A DNA stretch of 64,000 nt from Streptoverticillium olivoreticuli subsp. olivoreticuli (GTDB taxonomy: Bacteria; Actinomycetota; Actinomycetes; Streptomycetales; Streptomycetaceae): contig NZ_CP031455.1 in the NCBI RefSeq assembly GCF_003391135.1, positions 2,875,501 to 2,939,500 on the forward strand, given 5' to 3'. Position numbers and translations under genes: made by a program. Positions within the stretch are counted from its first letter, which is position 1. Each line of letters opens with the position of its first letter. This document shows positions 52,806-60,729 of this stretch, piece after piece. The notes below the pieces were generated by a model. That model was given only the letters and a program-made list of their open reading frames with translations, ran no database searches and had not been told where the DNA came from.

Positions 52806-53153
52806 ATGGCGACCATCGAGGAGTGCCGGGAGGCACTCGACCGGCTGGCGGAGAATCTCGCGGGGGCGAGCGGTGACCTGCGGGACGCCGCCGCGCCCGA
52901 CCGCTCGCTCAGCTGCCACCTCTCCGATCTCGACGTCACCTTCACGGGCCACCTGGCGGGCGGCCACATCCAGGACGTGCGGACCGTGCCGGGCACCCCC
53001 GAGCGGCGGGCGGAGATCGCCCTGACGATGTCGGGCGACGATCTGGTGGCCCTGGTGCACGGCCGGCTGAGCTTCGCGAAGGCGTGGGCCTCGGGCCGGG
53101 TCAGGGTGCAGGCGAGCCTGCGGGACGTGCTGCGGCTGCGGTCCCTGCTGTAG
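52806..53153 (+). CDS. SCP2 sterol-binding-like domain protein
   Basis: This 115-residue protein matches the small SCP2-like fold that binds lipids or hydrophobic ligands. Typical stretches are CHLSDLDVTFTGHLAGGHI (about 37–55), AEIALTMSGDDLVALVHG (about 72–89) and the terminal FAKAWASGRVRVQASLRDVLRLRSLL. ATG 52806 fits the family length. It is divergent from the small hypothetical gene, and its 3' end overlaps the end of the convergent siderophore ATPase gene by 53 bases. Confidence 0.85.
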   Translation: MATIEECREALDRLAENLAGASGDLRDAAAPDRSLSCHLSDLDVTFTGHLAGGHIQDVRTVPGTPERRAEIALTMSGDDLVALVHGRLSFAKAWASGRVRVQASLRDVLRLRSLL

Positions 53154-54012
53154 CGCCGGCGGGCGTCCGCCGGCGCCGGGCGGCGGGGACGACCAGGGGG
53201 GTGCCGGTCTCGGGGTCGTCGATGACCTGGCACCGCAGCCCGAACACCTTCTCCACCAGCTCTGCCGTGACCACCTCCCCCGGCTTCCCCTCGGCGACGA
53301 CCCGGCCGTCGCGCATGGCGATGAGGTGGGTGGCGTAGCGGGCGGCGTGGTTGAGGTCGTGGAGGACGGCGACGAGGGTACGGCCCTGCTCCTCGTGCAG
53401 CTGGGCGCACAGGTCGAGCACGTCGATCTGGTGCTGGATGTCGAGGTAGGTGGTCGGCTCGTCCAGGAGCAGCAGCGGGGTCTGCTGGGCGAGGGCCATG
53501 GCGATCCAGACGCGCTGGCGCTGCCCGCCGGACAGCTCGTCGACGTGCCGGTCGGCGAGGGCGTCGACGCCGGTCGCGGTCATCGACTCCACGACGATCC
53601 GCTCGTCCTCCCGCGACCACTGCCGCAGCAGCCCCTGGTGGGGGTAGCGGCCGCGGGCGACGAGGTCGGCGACGGTGATCCCGTCCGGGGCGACGGAGGA
53701 CTGCGGGAGCAGTCCGAGCGTGCGGGCGACCTGCTTGGCGGGGTACGAGTCGATGGCCGCGCCGTCGAGGAGCACGGCTCCGGCGGCCGGTTTGAGCATG
53801 CGCGAGAGGGCGCGCAGGAGGGTCGACTTGCCGCAGGCGTTGGGGCCGACGATCACCGTGAAGGAGTGGTCGGGGACGGCGACGGAGAGGTTCTCCGCAA
53901 TGACCCGCTGGTCGTAGGAGAGGGTGACGGACTCCGCCGTCAGCCGGCTCTCCCGGGTCTCTCCTGCCGCTTCGGCCGCCGGCCGCACGGCGGCCTCGCG
54001 TACGTCGCTCAC
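53101..54012 (-). CDS. Iron-siderophore ABC transporter ATP-binding protein
   Basis: This 303-residue FepC/FecE-type ATPase powers siderophore import. Walker A is IVGPNACGKSTLLRAL (about 53–68), the signature is DELSGGQRQRVWIAMAL (about 155–171), Walker B is PLLLLDEPTTYLDIQHQ, and the H-loop is AVLHDLNHAARYATH. GTG 54012 follows AAGGAG at 8 bases. The C-terminal 25 residues (Ala/Arg/Pro-rich) are an extension whose coding sequence overlaps the SCP2-like gene on the other strand. It follows the permease genes in the operon. Confidence 0.94.
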   Translation of the reverse strand: MSDVREAAVRPAAEAAGETRESRLTAESVTLSYDQRVIAENLSVAVPDHSFTVIVGPNACGKSTLLRALSRMLKPAAGAVLLDGAAIDSYPAKQVARTLGLLPQSSVAPDGITVADLVARGRYPHQGLLRQWSREDERIVVESMTATGVDALADRHVDELSGGQRQRVWIAMALAQQTPLLLLDEPTTYLDIQHQIDVLDLCAQLHEEQGRTLVAVLHDLNHAARYATHLIAMRDGRVVAEGKPGEVVTAELVEKVFGLRCQVIDDPETGTPLVVPAARRRRTPAGATAGTAAAARPAGSPAP

Positions 54013-54065
54013 GGTGGTCTCTCCTTGTTCGTTCGTCGTGTCCGGCGTGTGCCGCGTGCCCGGCG

Positions 54066-55118
54066 TCATATCCGGCCCGCCTTGCGCTCGGTGAAGAGCA
54101 GCCACAGCAGATAGCAGCCGCCGAGCACGCCGGTCACTGCGCCGACGGGCAGCTGGTCGGCGCCGAAGAGCCGCTGGGAGACCCAGTCCGCGGTGATGAG
54201 CAGGACGGCGCCCATGCACGCGGAGGCGGGCAGGTTGGGGCCGGGCGCCCGGGTCAGCCGCCGGGCGAGCTGGGGTGCGGCGAGGGCCACGAAGCCGACG
54301 GGTCCGGCCGCGGCGGTCGCGGCGGCGGTCAGCAGGACGGCGGCGCCCATCACCACGATCCGTACGCGCTCGGCCCGTACGCCCAGCGCGTACGCCGCGT
54401 CGTCGCCCATCTCCAGCATCCGCAGGGCCCGGCCCTGGCCGATGACCACGGGGAAGAGCACGGCCGCCACGCACAGCAGGGGCCACACCTGGCCCCAGTC
54501 GCGGCCGTTGAGCGAGCCGACCATCCAGACCATCGAGCGGGCCGCGTCGGCGAGGTCGGCCCGGGTCATCAGGTAGTCCCGGACGCCGGTGAGCACGGCG
54601 GCCGCGCCGATGCCCACGAGGACGAGGCGGTAGCCGTGGACGCCCTTCTTCCACGCCAGCAGGTAGACGGCGATGCCGGTGGCGATCCCGCCGACGACGG
54701 CCCCGGCCGCGACGGCGAACGGGTCGCCGTGGAAGAGGATGATGACGACGAGCGCCCCGGCCGCCGAGCCCTGGCCGAAGCCGATCACGTCCGGGCTGCC
54801 CAGCGGGTTGCGGGAGACGGATTGGAAGACCGCGCCCGCCAGCCCCAGGCTGGCGCCGACGAGCAGTCCGACGAGGACGCGCGGCAGCCGCAGGTCCCGG
54901 ACGATGAACTCCTGCGCGGGCGTGCCGCCGCCGGTGAGGGTCCGTACGACCTCGGCCGGGGACATCGGGAAGTCGCCGGTGCCGATGAGGGCGACGGCGG
55001 CGGCCGCGGCGAGGGCCAGCAGAGCCGCGACGACGAGGACGGCCCGCGTGTCCACGCGCAGCGAGAGCCCGCCGCGGGTGCGGACCACCTTGGGCCTGGG
55101 GGGTGACGACACACTCAC
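54066..55118 (-). CDS. Iron-siderophore ABC transporter permease (FepG-like)
   Basis: This 350-residue FecCD-family permease has about nine helices. Hallmarks are LRLPRVLVGLLVGASLGLAG (about 79–98), FQSVSRNPLGSPDVIGFGQG, and the cytoplasmic EAA-like loop TAAAGPVGFVALAAPQLARRL (about 255–275). The GTG at 55118 overlaps the TGA of the upstream permease gene (GTGA), so both subunits are probably made in equal amounts. Confidence 0.94.
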   Translation of the reverse strand: MSVSSPPRPKVVRTRGGLSLRVDTRAVLVVAALLALAAAAAVALIGTGDFPMSPAEVVRTLTGGGTPAQEFIVRDLRLPRVLVGLLVGASLGLAGAVFQSVSRNPLGSPDVIGFGQGSAAGALVVIILFHGDPFAVAAGAVVGGIATGIAVYLLAWKKGVHGYRLVLVGIGAAAVLTGVRDYLMTRADLADAARSMVWMVGSLNGRDWGQVWPLLCVAAVLFPVVIGQGRALRMLEMGDDAAYALGVRAERVRIVVMGAAVLLTAAATAAAGPVGFVALAAPQLARRLTRAPGPNLPASACMGAVLLITADWVSQRLFGADQLPVGAVTGVLGGCYLLWLLFTERKAGRI

Positions 55119-56164
55119 TGCTGGACCACCCTCCGGCGGCGTACGAGGTGGATGAAGACGGGCCCGCCGATCACCGCCGTCACGATGCCGACCTGGAGCT
55201 CGCCGGGCCGGGTGACGACCCGTCCGAGCACGTCGGCGCCGAGCAGCAGCACGGGCGCGAGGACGGCCGCGTACGGCAGGATCCAGCGGAGGTCGGGGCC
55301 GGTGAGGGCGCGGACGAGGTGCGGGACGATCAGGCCGACGAAGACGATCGGCCCGCAGGCGGCGGTCGCCGCGCCGCACAGCAGCGTGACGGCGGCCATG
55401 GCGAGGACGCGGGTGAGCGTGGGCCGGGAGCCGAGCGCGAGGGCGGTGTCGTCGCCGAGCGCCATGGCGTTGAGGGGCCGGGCGAGCGCGAGGGCGAGGA
55501 CGACGCCGAGGACGATGAAGGGCGCGATCCGGCCGACGGTCCCCATGTCGGCGGAGGCGAGCGAGCCGACCGTCCAAAAACGCATCCGGTCCAGCGCGGC
55601 GGAGTCCATGAGCTGGACGGAGTAGACGTAGCCGTACAGCGCGTACGTCACGGCGGTGCCCGCGAGCGCGAGGCGGACCGGGGTGGCGCTGCGGCTGCCG
55701 CCGAGGAAGTGGACGGCCACGGCGACGACGGCCGCGCCGAGGAAGGCGAACCACATGTAGCCGCTGATCGTGCCGATGCCCAGGAAGCTGATGGCGGAGA
55801 CGACGGCGGCCGCGGCCCCGGCGTTGACGCCGAGGATGCCGGGTTCGGCGAGGGGGTTGCGGGTGAGCGCCTGCATCACCGCGCCCGCGAGTCCGAGCGC
55901 GGCGCCGACCAGGATGCCCAGGAGGGTGCGGGGCAGGCGCACTTCGCGGACGACCACGGCGTCGGACCCGGACGCGGAGTGGAAGAGCGCGTCCCACACC
56001 TGGTCGAGGGGGATCTGTTTGGCGCCGATGGCGATGCTCGCGACGGCGACCAGGAGCAGGGCTCCCAGCGCGGCGAACAGCCCTGCCGCACGGGCCGCGT
56101 TCCGGCCGGGCGGCGCGGAGCGGGGCGGTGCCGCCGGGGATTCGGGGAGACTGTCGACCAACAC
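55115..56164 (-). CDS. Iron-siderophore ABC transporter permease (FepD-like)
   Basis: This 349-residue FecCD-family permease forms the other half of the channel. Hallmarks are VRLPRTLLGILVGAALGLAG (about 76–95), ALTRNPLAEPGILGVNAGAA and ACGPIVFVGLIVPHLVRALTG (about 261–281). The GTG at 56164 lies only 4 bases from the iron box and has no ribosome site. A TAACCT box 7 bases upstream suggests a leaderless transcript. It heads the minus-strand iron-uptake operon. Confidence 0.93.
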   Translation of the reverse strand: MLVDSLPESPAAPPRSAPPGRNAARAAGLFAALGALLLVAVASIAIGAKQIPLDQVWDALFHSASGSDAVVVREVRLPRTLLGILVGAALGLAGAVMQALTRNPLAEPGILGVNAGAAAAVVSAISFLGIGTISGYMWFAFLGAAVVAVAVHFLGGSRSATPVRLALAGTAVTYALYGYVYSVQLMDSAALDRMRFWTVGSLASADMGTVGRIAPFIVLGVVLALALARPLNAMALGDDTALALGSRPTLTRVLAMAAVTLLCGAATAACGPIVFVGLIVPHLVRALTGPDLRWILPYAAVLAPVLLLGADVLGRVVTRPGELQVGIVTAVIGGPVFIHLVRRRRVVQQ

Positions 56165-56168
56165 CAGG

Positions 56169-56187
56169 TTAGGTTAGCCTACCCTGA
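56169..56187. promoter_or_regulatory. IdeR/DmdR-type iron box
   Basis: TTAGGTTAGCCTACCCTGA matches the actinobacterial iron-box palindrome (TTAGGTTAGGCTAACCTAA) at 16 of 19 positions. It lies between the divergent permease and binding-lipoprotein genes and should let the iron-loaded repressor shut both off. Confidence 0.85.
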
Positions 56188-56227
56188 CAACGCCCCTTCG
56201 ACTGAGTACCGAGAGAAGCGCATCCCC

Positions 56228-57259
56228 ATGAGCACCCCCCGCATCCCAGGCATCACCAACCTGTCCCGCCGTGGCCTTCTGACGGCGGGTGGCGCGCTCG
56301 GCGCCGGCGTCCTCCTGACCGCCTGCGGGGGCGGAAAATCCGCCGATGGCTCCGACTCCGGCTCCTCGGGCGGCTCCTGGGCCTTCAAGGACGACCGCGG
56401 CGAGACCGCCAAGGCGGGCAAGGCCCCGAAGAAGGTCGTCGCCTTCACCGGCTCCGCGGCCGCCCTCCACGACTTCGGCTTCGACTGCGCGGGCGTCTTC
56501 GGCCCCACCAAGCTCAAGGACGGCAAGCCCGACCCGCAGGCCGGCGACCTCGACGTCGGGAAGGTGACGATCCTCGGCAACGCCTGGGGCGAGTTCAACG
56601 TCGAGAAGTACGCCGCCATGGGCCCCGAGCTGCTCGTCACCAACATGATCCAGGGCCAGGAACTCTGGTACGTCCCCGACGACAGCAAGAAGAAGATCCT
56701 CGGCCTCGCCCCGAGCGTCGGCATCAGCACCTCCAAGAAGTCGCTCACCGACGTCATCGGGCGCTACGCGGAGCTCGCGAAGTCGCTCGGCGCCGACCTG
56801 CAGGCGAAGCCGGTCACCGACGCCAAGCAGCGCTTCGAGAAGGCGTCCGAGACCCTCCGCAAGGCCGCCCGCGACCACAAGGGCCTCAAGGTCCTCGCCG
56901 CCTCCGGCTCCGCCGACATGCTCTACGTCTCCGACCCCGCCGTCTACGCCGACCTCACCTACTTCAAGCAGCTCGGCATCGAACTCGTCGTCCCCGACAA
57001 GGTCACCGGCGGCTTCTTCGAGAGCCTCAGCTGGGAGAACGCCGGCAAGTACCCCGCCGACCTGATCCTCCTCGACAACCGCACCGCCACCCTCCAGCCC
57101 AAGGACCTCGCCGCCAAGCCCACCTGGGCGGACCTGCCCGCGGTCAAGGCCGGCCAGATCACCCCCTGGCTCAGCGAACCGCGCTACTCCTACGCCGGAT
57201 GCGCACCGCTCGTCGAGAGCCTCGCCGCCGCGGTCGACAAGGCCAAGAAGGTCACCTGA
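56228..57259 (+). CDS. Iron-siderophore ABC transporter binding lipoprotein
   Basis: This 343-residue periplasmic-binding-protein homologue is anchored outside the membrane. The N-terminus has a twin-arginine-like NLSRRGLLTAG segment and a lipobox LLTACGGG with the lipid-bearing Cys33, so export may be by Tat. The mature part has the cluster-A-3/III fold used for siderophores: VVAFTGSAAALHDFGFDCAGVFG near 75, MGPELLVTNMIQG near 137, and YPADLILLDNRTA near 278. ATG 56228 has GAGAGAAG upstream. It is divergent from the permease operon across the iron box and followed by a siderophore-interacting flavoprotein gene. Confidence 0.93.
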   Translation: MSTPRIPGITNLSRRGLLTAGGALGAGVLLTACGGGKSADGSDSGSSGGSWAFKDDRGETAKAGKAPKKVVAFTGSAAALHDFGFDCAGVFGPTKLKDGKPDPQAGDLDVGKVTILGNAWGEFNVEKYAAMGPELLVTNMIQGQELWYVPDDSKKKILGLAPSVGISTSKKSLTDVIGRYAELAKSLGADLQAKPVTDAKQRFEKASETLRKAARDHKGLKVLAASGSADMLYVSDPAVYADLTYFKQLGIELVVPDKVTGGFFESLSWENAGKYPADLILLDNRTATLQPKDLAAKPTWADLPAVKAGQITPWLSEPRYSYAGCAPLVESLAAAVDKAKKVT

Positions 57260-57338
57260 CGGATCCTCACGTCAGCCGCGGCCACCCACGGCCGCGCCCG
57301 TCGCGCCCGCCGCGTCAGCCGAAAGGACCACGCCCCGC

Positions 57339-58184
57339 ATGACCGCCACCACCGCCCCCACCGCCGTCCCGTACCGCTTCTTCGACCTGCACGTCCTGCG
57401 GACGGTACGGGTCAGCCCCGCCATGATCCGCGTGACCTTCGGCGGGGACGGCCTCGACACGGCCGTCAGCGGCGGCCGCGACCAGCGCTTCAAGCTGTTC
57501 CTGCCGCAGCCCGGCCAGGACGCGCCCGTCCTCCCCGAGAACCTCGGCGAGGGCTGGTTCGCGGAATGGCGCACCCAGGACCCGGCCGTACGAGCCGTCA
57601 TGCGCTCGTACACCATCCGCGAACTGCGCGACGACCCCGCCGAGCTCGACGTCGACTTCGCCGTCCACGGCGACGCGAACGGCCACGGCGGCCCGGCCAC
57701 CAACTGGGCGCAGGCCGCCCGCCCCGGTGACCGCGCCGTTGTCCTCGGCCCCGTCGCCGAGGACAACGGCGGCGTCGACTTCCAGCCGCCGACCGGCACC
57801 GACTGGATCCTCGTCACCGCCGACGAGACCGCCCTCCCCGCCGTCGCCGGCATCCTCGCCTGGCTGCCCGAGGGCACCCGGGCGAAGGTCTGGATCGAGG
57901 TGCCGCACGCGGACGACGTCCAGGATCTGCCGACCGCAGCCTCCGCGGACATCACCTGGCTGGTACGGGGCGCCGGCCACGCGACCCCGCTGCTCGACGC
58001 GGTGCGCGCGGCCGAACTGCCCACCGGCACCCCCTACGCCTGGATCGCGGGCGAATCCGGCACGGTCCGCGCCGTCCGCCGCCACCTGGTCGGCGAGCGC
58101 GGCTTCGACCGCCGTGCGGTGACCTTCACGGGCTACTGGCGCCGGGGCGCGTCGGAGGAGGACCTGCTGGCCGAGCTGGCGTGA
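57339..58184 (+). CDS. Siderophore-interacting FAD-binding protein
   Basis: This 281-residue SIP-family flavoprotein releases iron from imported ferric siderophores by reduction. The FAD site is MRSYTIRELR (about 88–97), following DQRFKLFLPQPGQ. The NAD(P)-binding-like domain includes ADETALPAVAGILAWLP (about 161–177) and AWIAGESGTVRAVRRHLV near 230. GAAAGGA precedes the ATG. It lies 79 bases after the binding-lipoprotein gene, probably on the same iron-controlled transcript. Confidence 0.93.
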   Translation: MTATTAPTAVPYRFFDLHVLRTVRVSPAMIRVTFGGDGLDTAVSGGRDQRFKLFLPQPGQDAPVLPENLGEGWFAEWRTQDPAVRAVMRSYTIRELRDDPAELDVDFAVHGDANGHGGPATNWAQAARPGDRAVVLGPVAEDNGGVDFQPPTGTDWILVTADETALPAVAGILAWLPEGTRAKVWIEVPHADDVQDLPTAASADITWLVRGAGHATPLLDAVRAAELPTGTPYAWIAGESGTVRAVRRHLVGERGFDRRAVTFTGYWRRGASEEDLLAELA

Positions 58185-58187
58185 CGC

Positions 58188-58222
58188 GAACGGCGCGGGA
58201 GCCATGGGCTCCCGCGCCGTTC
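58188..58222. terminator. Hairpin between SIP and HAD genes
   Basis: A perfect 16-bp inverted repeat (58188–58203 with 58207–58222, loop ATG) lies between the convergent stops at 58184 and 58254. Confidence 0.8.
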
Positions 58223-58253
58223 GGCGTGACCGGGCGGACCCCAACCGGCCGCG

Positions 58254-59282
58254 CTAGAACCCCAGACGCGCCAGCGCCTTCCCCGCGTCCAGCTCGCACT
58301 CCCCGGATCCGGCCGCCGACCAGGCGGCGCCGCACAACGCCCGCAGGCCGTCGATCGGCTCCCCCGAACCCGTCAGGGCGAGCTCTCCGTCCGCCACCGC
58401 GGCCGTCCATCCACCGCACCGGAACCCCCCGTCGACAGCGTCGACGTCGGGCTGCGCCAGGAGCAGCCCCCGCAGGTCCTCCGCCACATACGTCGGCCGG
58501 TGCTCCGGCGGCGCGGCGAGCAGCTGGGCCGCCGTGGTCACGCCGGTCAGGACGAGCAGCGAGTCCACGCCGCCGACGTGCGCCCCCTCGATGTCCGTGT
58601 CCAGCCGGTCGCCGACGACCAGCGGCCGCGCCGCGCCCGTACGCAGCACCGTCTCGCGGTGCATCGGCGGCAGCGGCTTCCCCGCCACCTGCGGCTCGGC
58701 GCCCGTCGCTATCCGTACGACCTGCACGGCCGCGCCGTTGCCGGGCGCGATGCCCCGCGCGCTGGGGATCGTCAGATCCGTGTTGGAGGCGAACCACGGC
58801 ACGCCCCGCGCCACCGCGTACGACGCCTCCGCCAGCCGCGACCACGGCATGTCCGGCCCGCCGTAGCCCTGCGCCACCGCGGCCGGATCGTCGTCCGCCG
58901 AGTCCACGGGCACCAGCCCGCGCTCCTCCAGCGCGACCCGCAGGCCCTCCGCCCCGATCACCAACACCCTTGACCCGGCCGGGATCTGATCGGCGATCAG
59001 CCGCGCCACGGCCTGCGCCGAGGTGATCACGTCGGAGGGTTCGGCGGGCACGCCGAGGTCCGTCAGGTGCGCGGCGACCGTCTCCGGCGTACGGGCGGCG
59101 TTGTTCGTCACATAGGCGAGGTGCATCCCCCCGTCCCGCGCCGTCCCCAGCGACTCGACGGCGTACGCGATGGCCTCGCCGCCCGCGTACACCACGCCGT
59201 CGAGGTCCAGCAGCGCCGTGTCATAGGCCGCGCCGAGCGGCTCACGGCTGCCGTCGGGCCGGATCCGGACGGTCTGGTTCAT
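58254..59282 (-). CDS. HAD-IIA family hydrolase
   Basis: This 342-residue phosphatase has the HAD motif I as LLDLDGVVYAGGE (about 24–36), motif II in AYVTNNAARTPETVA, motif III near PLPPMHR (Lys in VAGKP) and motif IV GDRLDTDIEGAHVGGVDSLLVLTG (about 219–242). Family members act on small phosphate esters such as p-nitrophenylphosphate, glycerol-phosphate or nucleotides. The C-terminal 75 residues are an actinobacterial extension. ATG 59282 follows AAGGAG at 10 bases. It is divergent from the DUF1015 gene. Confidence 0.92.
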   Translation of the reverse strand: MNQTVRIRPDGSREPLGAAYDTALLDLDGVVYAGGEAIAYAVESLGTARDGGMHLAYVTNNAARTPETVAAHLTDLGVPAEPSDVITSAQAVARLIADQIPAGSRVLVIGAEGLRVALEERGLVPVDSADDDPAAVAQGYGGPDMPWSRLAEASYAVARGVPWFASNTDLTIPSARGIAPGNGAAVQVVRIATGAEPQVAGKPLPPMHRETVLRTGAARPLVVGDRLDTDIEGAHVGGVDSLLVLTGVTTAAQLLAAPPEHRPTYVAEDLRGLLLAQPDVDAVDGGFRCGGWTAAVADGELALTGSGEPIDGLRALCGAAWSAAGSGECELDAGKALARLGF

Positions 59283-59323
59283 CGTGCACCCACTCCTTGT
59301 GCTGTACGTCTCTTCCCCGATCA

Positions 59324-59351
59324 TTGCTCATCCGGCCATGAGACATAACAT
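59324..59351 (+). promoter_or_regulatory. Likely leaderless promoter of DUF1015 gene
   Basis: TTGCTC (59324–59329) and TAACAT (59346–59351) are spaced 16 bases. The hexamer ends 6 bases before the ATG at 59358, so transcription should start at or near the A of the start codon. No ribosome site precedes the ATG. Confidence 0.6.
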
Positions 59352-59357
59352 TTCCCA

Positions 59358-60647
59358 ATGAGCACTCCAGGCCGAACAGGGGATAGAAGGCAGGGTCTCG
59401 AACTCGCGCCATTCCGGGGGCTGCGCTATGTCCCGGAGCGGGTCGGCAGCCTCGCCGCCGTGACTTCACCACCGTACGACGTCGTCGTGCGGCCCGACGG
59501 CCTGCGCCACCTGGAGACCGCGGATCCGCACAACATCGTCCGGCTCATCCTCCCGCAGGCCGCCACGGCCGCGGACCGGCACCGGCAGGCGGCGCAGACG
59601 CTGCGCCGCTGGCAGGACGAGCGGATCCTCGCGGCCGACCCCGAGCCCGCGCTCTACGTCTACGAGCAGCGGGGCGACGGCATACTGCAGCGCGGCCTCA
59701 TCGGGGCCCTGCGCCTCAGCCCCCGCGAGGAGGGCGTCGTGCTCCCCCACGAGGACGTGATGCCGCACATCATCGAGGACCGGGCGGCCCTGATGCGCGG
59801 CACGGGCGCCAATCTCGAACCGCTGCTCTTCTCCTACCGCGGTGACGACAGCGACGGCGGCGCGGCGGGCGTCATCGACCGGGTGACCCGTTCCGCGCCG
59901 CTGCTGTCCACCACCACCGACGACGGCTACGCCCACCGCCTGTGGTCCGTCACCGATCCGGCCGAGCTGAGCACGATCGGCGCCGACCTGTCCCGGCAGC
60001 GGGCCCTCATCGCCGACGGCCACCACCGCTGGGCCACCTACCTCCGGCTGCGCGCCGAGCAACCCGCCGACAGCCCCTGGGACTTCGGCCTGGTCCTCCT
60101 CGTCGACACCGCCCGCTACCCCCTGCGCGTACGGGCCATCCACCGCCTGCTGCACCGCCTGCCGATCGCGGACGCACTCGCGGCCGTCGGCAGCGCCTTC
60201 CGCGTGCGGACGCTCGAAGGCTCCCTGCCGGAGGCCCTGGACGCGCTCGCCGAGGCGACCGGCAAGGACCGCAACGCCTTCGTGCTCGCCGGCGACGGCC
60301 GCTTCCACCTCCTCGACAGCCCCGACCCCGCCCTCCTCGCGCGTACGGTCCCCACCGACCGCCCGGAGGCGTGGCGCACGCTCGACGCGACGGTTCTGCA
60401 CTCGGTCCTGCTGGAACACATCTGGCGCGTTCCGGACGACCCCGAGCACATCGGCTACATCCACGAGACGGCCGCCGCGGTCAAGCAGGCCGAACGGCAC
60501 GGCGGCACGGCGGTCCTGATGCACCCGGTGTGCGAGGACGTCGTACGGGAGCTGGCCGAGCAGGGCGTCACCATGCCCCGCAAGTCCACCTCCTTCGGCC
60601 CCAAGCCGGCCACGGGACTGGTCCTCCGCAGCCTCGCCCTGAACTGA
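59358..60647 (+). CDS. DUF1015 family protein
   Basis: This 429-residue protein belongs to DUF1015, a widespread family of unknown reaction. Characteristic stretches are APFRGLRYVPERVGSLAAVTSPPYDV (about 17–42), NIVRLILPQ near 59, VLPHEDVMPHIIEDRAALM (about 127–145) and ALIADGHHRWATYLRLR near 215 with a His pair. The C-terminus KSTSFGPKPATGLVLRSLAL is also conserved. No signal peptide or membrane segment is seen. It appears to be translated from a leaderless mRNA. Confidence 0.9.
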   Translation: MSTPGRTGDRRQGLELAPFRGLRYVPERVGSLAAVTSPPYDVVVRPDGLRHLETADPHNIVRLILPQAATAADRHRQAAQTLRRWQDERILAADPEPALYVYEQRGDGILQRGLIGALRLSPREEGVVLPHEDVMPHIIEDRAALMRGTGANLEPLLFSYRGDDSDGGAAGVIDRVTRSAPLLSTTTDDGYAHRLWSVTDPAELSTIGADLSRQRALIADGHHRWATYLRLRAEQPADSPWDFGLVLLVDTARYPLRVRAIHRLLHRLPIADALAAVGSAFRVRTLEGSLPEALDALAEATGKDRNAFVLAGDGRFHLLDSPDPALLARTVPTDRPEAWRTLDATVLHSVLLEHIWRVPDDPEHIGYIHETAAAVKQAERHGGTAVLMHPVCEDVVRELAEQGVTMPRKSTSFGPKPATGLVLRSLALN

Positions 60648-60669
60648 ACGACCGGCGGCGCGAACGCCG

Positions 60670-60702
60670 AAGGGCGGAACCCCCGGTGGGGGTTCCGCCC
60701 TT
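60670..60702. terminator. Hairpin between DUF1015 and TPR genes
   Basis: A perfect 15-bp inverted repeat (60670–60684 with 60688–60702, loop GGT) lies between the convergent stops at 60647 and 60730. It is followed by TTT on the plus strand. Confidence 0.82.
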
Positions 60703-60729
60703 TGCGCTGTGCCGCCGGCGCGGCAGCGG

